A stretch of DNA of 64,000 nt, taken from assembly GCF_048264025.1 (NCBI RefSeq), contig NZ_JBLXDN010000015.1, positions 40,704 to 104,703 of the forward strand. The letters run 5' to 3'. Source of the DNA: Nitrincola sp048264025 (lineage in GTDB: Bacteria; Pseudomonadota; Gammaproteobacteria; Pseudomonadales; Balneatricaceae). Shown here piece after piece: positions 61,008-64,000 of this stretch; positions within the stretch are counted from its first letter, which is position 1, and the number at the start of each line of letters is the position of its first letter. The position numbers and the translations under genes were made by a program. The notes beneath the pieces are model-generated. The model worked only from the letters and a program-made list of their open reading frames with translations. It was not told the origin of the DNA and did no database searches.

Positions 61008-61319
61008 ATGAGCTATATAACTGAGCCGATAGTGGCGAGCCTTCGAGAAGCACGGGTACGTAAAGGGTTGAGCCAACGGGAGCTGAGTGCGCGCTCGGGG
61101 GTGCCACAAAGCCATATCTCGAAAATCGAGTCAGGGAGTGTTGATCTACGTGTGTCCAGTTTGATTGCACTCGCCCGTGTGCTCGACCTAGAGTTATTGG
61201 TTGCGCCTAAAAAGTCTGTTCCTGCGATACAGTCGATCATTAGAAGCAGTAGCGGTAATCACGTTGAAGGTGAGCACGTGTCGCCAGCCTACCTTTTAGA
61301 TGAGGAAGACGATGACTAA
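61008..61319 (+). CDS. hipB: HipB-like antitoxin (Xre family), second locus
   Basis: 103 residues from the ATG at 61008; the upstream in-frame extension lacks homology. A clear Xre helix-turn-helix: REARVRKGLSQRELSARSGV, then PQSHISKIESGSVDLRVSSL. The C-terminal tail ends in an acidic stretch (LLDEEDDD). It overlaps the hipA start by 8 bases. The order hipB-hipA is the usual one, unlike the locus at 42.5-44.2 kb. Confidence 0.9.
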   Translation: MSYITEPIVASLREARVRKGLSQRELSARSGVPQSHISKIESGSVDLRVSSLIALARVLDLELLVAPKKSVPAIQSIIRSSSGNHVEGEHVSPAYLLDEEDDD

Positions 61320-62523
61320 CCTTGTGTCCACTCTGAATGTTTTGCTGCACGGCGAAATTGTCGGCACGATCACCAACGTGGGTCATGACAGAACGCTATT
61401 TGCTTTTACAGATGGCTACATCAATGATGAATCGCGACCGGTGTTAGGGCTTGGCTTTAAAGATTCGCTGGGCGGCTTGCTGACTGATTTCAAACCAACC
61501 CAAACCCGATTGCTTCCATTTTTCTCTAATCTACTGCCAGAAGAAAGGATGCGCCACTACTTGGCAGAGCGTGCAGGCGTGAACCCGGCTCGGGAATTTT
61601 TTCTATTGTGGGCACTCGGACAAGACTTGCCAGGTGCGATCACAGTAGAGCCAGCCAATGGTGAAGTGCTCCCACCAAATTATCACAACGAAACGCAAGG
61701 TGATCCGAAACGTGAGGCACCCATGCGCTTTTCATTAGCGGGTGTGCAGTTGAAATTTTCCGCCGTGCAACAGACAAAGGGTGGTTTAACGATCCCGGCA
61801 ACAGGTCAGGGCGGCTCATGGATCGTGAAATTGCCGTCGTCTCGATTCGAAGCTGTACCCGAAAATGAATATTCGATGATGGAATTGGCACGTATGCTGG
61901 GAATCGATGTGCCAGAGACCCAGCTGCTGCCGATTAATCAGATTGCCAATATCCCGGAAGGGATCGGACAGTTTGGTGAAAGTGCCTTTGTGATCAAGCG
62001 TTTTGATCGTGCGGATGGCCGTGCCATACATATTGAGGACTTTGCCCAGGTGTTTGGCGTATACCCTCACGACAAGTACCAAAAAGCCAGTATGCGTAAT
62101 ATTGCTCAGGTGCTGGGCATAGAAGGTCAAGATGAAGACATTGCCGAATTTACCCGCCGATTGGTCTTCAATACGCTCATAGGCAATGCGGATATGCACC
62201 TGAAAAATTGGTCGGTGATATACAAAGATAAGCACACAGCATCGATTGCCCCCGCGTATGACTTTGTTTCGACCGTACCCTATATCCCCGATGATAGCGC
62301 GGCCCTAAAGGTCAGCCGCAGTAAAAAGTTCAGCGACTTCACGTTAGATGAGTTATCACACTTGGCCGCGAAAGCCATGTTGCCGGAAAAGTGGGTGTTG
62401 GAAATAGCCAAGGAAACCGTTGCAGGCTTCAATGAAGTTTGGGCGAAAGAAAAAGCGCACTTGCCCCTGACCCAATCCATGATCGAGGCTATCGAGCGGC
62501 ACCAGCGCAGCATACCAATTTGA
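61312..62523 (+). CDS. hipA: HipA-family kinase toxin, second locus
   Basis: 403 residues from the ATG at 61312. All kinase marks are present: the N-terminal subdomain (FKPTQTRLLPFFSNLLPEER), the nucleotide loop RFSLAGVQLKFS, the catalytic GNADMHLKNWSVIY and the metal-binding APAYDFVST. It differs clearly from the HipA at 42847, being shorter and with different N- and C-termini, so the two loci are not recent duplicates. Expected to phosphorylate a translation-related target when free of its antitoxin. Confidence 0.92.
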   Translation: MTNLVSTLNVLLHGEIVGTITNVGHDRTLFAFTDGYINDESRPVLGLGFKDSLGGLLTDFKPTQTRLLPFFSNLLPEERMRHYLAERAGVNPAREFFLLWALGQDLPGAITVEPANGEVLPPNYHNETQGDPKREAPMRFSLAGVQLKFSAVQQTKGGLTIPATGQGGSWIVKLPSSRFEAVPENEYSMMELARMLGIDVPETQLLPINQIANIPEGIGQFGESAFVIKRFDRADGRAIHIEDFAQVFGVYPHDKYQKASMRNIAQVLGIEGQDEDIAEFTRRLVFNTLIGNADMHLKNWSVIYKDKHTASIAPAYDFVSTVPYIPDDSAALKVSRSKKFSDFTLDELSHLAAKAMLPEKWVLEIAKETVAGFNEVWAKEKAHLPLTQSMIEAIERHQRSIPI

Positions 62524-62705
62524 AGGTAAGTGTGGCACGGAAGCAATATTTGGGGGAAAAGGGTGTCTCACTTTGGATGAAATCCAGCATGAGCTATAGG
62601 GTGACTATCGATCATGCAGCTTCAGGGAACAGCGAAAAAATCACGAGGACTCAAGTAAATCATGGCAGACCCGTTCGGGCATATCGATTCACTTCTAGGT
62701 AGCCC
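62524..62705. other. Short non-coding stretch after second hipA
   Basis: No gene or clear terminator was recognised between the hipA stop and the IS3 end fragment. Confidence 0.4.
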
Positions 62706-62842
62706 TGACCTGCCCTCGGCATTTAATCCAACCGGCTTCTAGTAATGTTGTTGGTTGTTGAGTCTATTTCCTGCTGCCGGAACGCAGATGCGAACTCCAG
62801 AGGGGTCTGATAGCCCAGTGATGAGTGCGGTCGTTGTTCATT
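62706..62842 (-). mobile_element. End fragment of the IS3 element of 52.3 kb
   Basis: 137 bp nearly identical to the left end of the element at 52330-53489 (TGACCTGCCC start, then the end of orfB). It stops abruptly and is fused to a GNAT-toxin gene fragment. Confidence 0.85.
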
Positions 62843-62936
62843 CTACGAGAAGTTCGGTTTTCAGTACTTTGATGGTGAGGAGGACCGCATGTTTCTCAAC
62901 ATTAAGGATGTAATTGCGGCTTTTGACAATGTTTGA
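62843..62936 (+). pseudogene. GNAT-family toxin fragment (C-terminus)
   Basis: The plus strand reads YEKFGFQYFDGEEDRMFLNI, then KDVIAAFDNV and stop. The YEKFGF motif plus this ending are typical of GNAT acetyltransferase toxins of the DUF1778-partner type. Only 31 codons remain, so this is the scar of a former toxin-antitoxin locus. Confidence 0.65.
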
Positions 62937-63112
62937 CCCCGCACAGGGCAGCACTTCATACGGCAGTCAGAAGTACCTACACGGTGATGAGCAAAAATCG
63001 GAAACCCAGACTTTTTCAACACTGATCAGAGCGCACTGTTAAATGACAGTGGTGTTTACAAACGCTCTCTAAGAGCACAGAACTCTGACCATGATCTGCA
63101 AAGGTTGCTAAT

Positions 63113-63376
63113 ATGACAACATATTCGTGGGACAAAGTCTGGCGCAGCGTTAAGCACGGCTCAATCCACTTTGCTGCCATAGAAGGATGGTTGGCATTGA
63201 AGCAGGTATTCCACCTATTTTTTCGGTATATCAACCAGACTCTTGCTTACCAAACACCTTTGCAGCGGGACCAAGTTAAAACTGGTTCATCGTTCACGAA
63301 CTCCCACCCGGCTCATCCAGCTGATTGGATCCAATTCAGGGGGAAGGCCACTTTGAAGAGCAAGAGCCATGAGTGA
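63113..63376 (+). CDS. Short uncertain frame upstream of antitoxin
   Basis: 87 codons with an aromatic-rich start (TYSWDKVWRSVKHGSIHFAA) and no recognised domain. It overlaps the start of the next gene by 8 bases, which could mean coupling, or may be chance. The evidence for a real protein is weak. Confidence 0.25.
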   Translation: MTTYSWDKVWRSVKHGSIHFAAIEGWLALKQVFHLFFRYINQTLAYQTPLQRDQVKTGSSFTNSHPAHPADWIQFRGKATLKSKSHE

Positions 63377-63761
63377 ATCAACATTTACAGCTAACAGCCA
63401 CATACCCCAGCAACAGCGTCATGCCGCATTGCTAGCAGTGTTAAACATATTAGAAAAATGGGGGTGCACCACAGAGGAGCAGATGGCACTGCTGGGAGTT
63501 GAAACCGAAGCCGTATTTGACGATTACCTACGCGACCCAGTTACGATAGATATTTCACTGGATACCATGGAAAGACTTTCATATCTGCTCAATATCCATG
63601 CACTGCTGAGAACACAGTTTTCAGATCCGGCTTCTGTCTATAGGTGGGTAAAGAAGCCAAACAGCGCCCCTTTCTTTGATGGCCGTAGCGCTATGGACGT
63701 GATGACTCAGGGTAAAGTCGCAGATCTATATGAAATAATGCAGAGATTGAGCTTAGATTAA
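63369..63761 (+). CDS. MbcA/ParS/Xre-type antitoxin with toxin-binding domain
   Basis: A 130-residue protein with the DUF2384 (MbcA/ParS/Xre) architecture: an N-terminal degenerate helix-turn-helix (LNILEKWGCTTEEQMALLGV), then MERLSYLLNIHALLRTQF and the C-terminal VKKPNSAPFFDGRSAMDVMT toxin-binding motif. Members of this family normally precede a RES-domain toxin. The downstream 200 bp (63762-63958) shows no RES frame, so the antitoxin may be orphaned or pair with another toxin. Confidence 0.88.
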   Translation: MSESTFTANSHIPQQQRHAALLAVLNILEKWGCTTEEQMALLGVETEAVFDDYLRDPVTIDISLDTMERLSYLLNIHALLRTQFSDPASVYRWVKKPNSAPFFDGRSAMDVMTQGKVADLYEIMQRLSLD

Positions 63762-63958
63762 TGCATCTCGGCTTCAAGGCATCCACTCTGCTTGCCTGGC
63801 GTCAGTTCGGAAATCCTCTAAGCACTGCGCCCCTATGACATCATTTCAGTGATATCTAGGTATTAAGCCAAGGAATAATACATATGACCGCCATGGTGGT
63901 CGGCGCAGCCTGAACGAATGAGATCTGGTCACAACCTGCATACATCTGGAGAACAACT
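63762..63958. other. Non-coding stretch at right edge
   Basis: No RES toxin or other gene was recognised directly after the antitoxin; only a 25-codon frame starts at 63762. Confidence 0.4.
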
Positions 63959-64000
63959 ATGAAAGTCATGACCCCGCAAACCATTGAAGCTGTCAGCGAT
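63959..64000 (+). CDS. Start of a gene running off the window
   Basis: An ATG at 63959 behind a well-placed GGAG site opens a frame reading KVMTPQTIEAVSD up to the window edge. Too short to identify. Confidence 0.45.
   Translation, partial: MKVMTPQTIEAVSD

Noticed and set aside
1..64000. rRNA or tRNA genes
   Set aside because: No rRNA stretch or convincing tRNA cloverleaf was noticed when reading the intergenic regions; a dedicated covariance-model search was not possible.

Overview
The window reads as part of a large plasmid or chromid of a marine-type gammaproteobacterium (Oceanospirillales-like). The organism call is an inference from the mix of TRAP and tripartite tricarboxylate (TTT) transporters, aromatic and sugar-acid catabolism, IS families and moderate GC; no rRNA or tRNA gene was seen that could settle it. 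The plasmid call rests on a Rep_3-type initiator with a long array of paired iteron-like dyads, a parA-parB operon with candidate centromere palindromes, a Tus-like terminator protein with candidate Ter sites, three toxin-antitoxin loci and heavy IS debris.

Layout. 1-5.2 kb: IS30 end, a TctC protein cut by that IS, GntR, TetR with a double operator, and an MFS transporter. 5.4-16.2 kb: a LysR regulator carrying an odd in-frame insertion, divergent from a catabolic operon of TRAP dctPQM, L-arabonate-type dehydratase, AraD1/GguC-like protein and ketoglutarate-semialdehyde dehydrogenase. This is followed by acetaldehyde dehydrogenase and 4-hydroxy-2-oxovalerate aldolase in a different codon style. 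16.3-24.9 kb: a mobile-element graveyard (DUF4160 remnant, Fic protein, TnpB relic, broken IS21, IS5 and IS30 relics, repeat blocks, an intact IS605-type element). 24.9-30.8 kb: secreted small protein, K+/H+ antiporter, fused SecDF, small membrane protein, broken thioesterase. 31-40.3 kb: LysR/TauE pair, broken LysE, IS481 tail, then a LysR-tcuAB-tctCBA cluster for tricarballylate/citrate-like acids.

40.4-64 kb: replicon-maintenance half. It holds a 250-bp tandem duplication with iteron-like motifs, decayed small genes, hipA-hipB, a 20/21-bp minisatellite, IS66 and TnpB relics, parB-parA, IS3 copies, rep, the dyad array (split by an IS3-family element) and an AT-rich stretch. Beyond that lie a tus-like gene, ISL3/IS30/TnpB relics, a second hipB-hipA locus, a GNAT-toxin fragment and an MbcA/ParS-type antitoxin.

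How it fits together. The left and middle parts are catabolic and transport cargo: sugar acids or 2-oxo acids are imported by TRAP and converted to 2-oxoglutarate, pyruvate and acetyl-CoA, and tricarboxylates are imported by TctCBA and oxidised by TcuAB. The right part supplies replication, partition, fork arrest and post-segregational killing. The most unusual signal is the dyad array at 52.0-54.85 kb: inverted 15-bp motifs with nearly constant 28-29 bp start-to-start spacing, repeated on an approximately 62-bp lattice.
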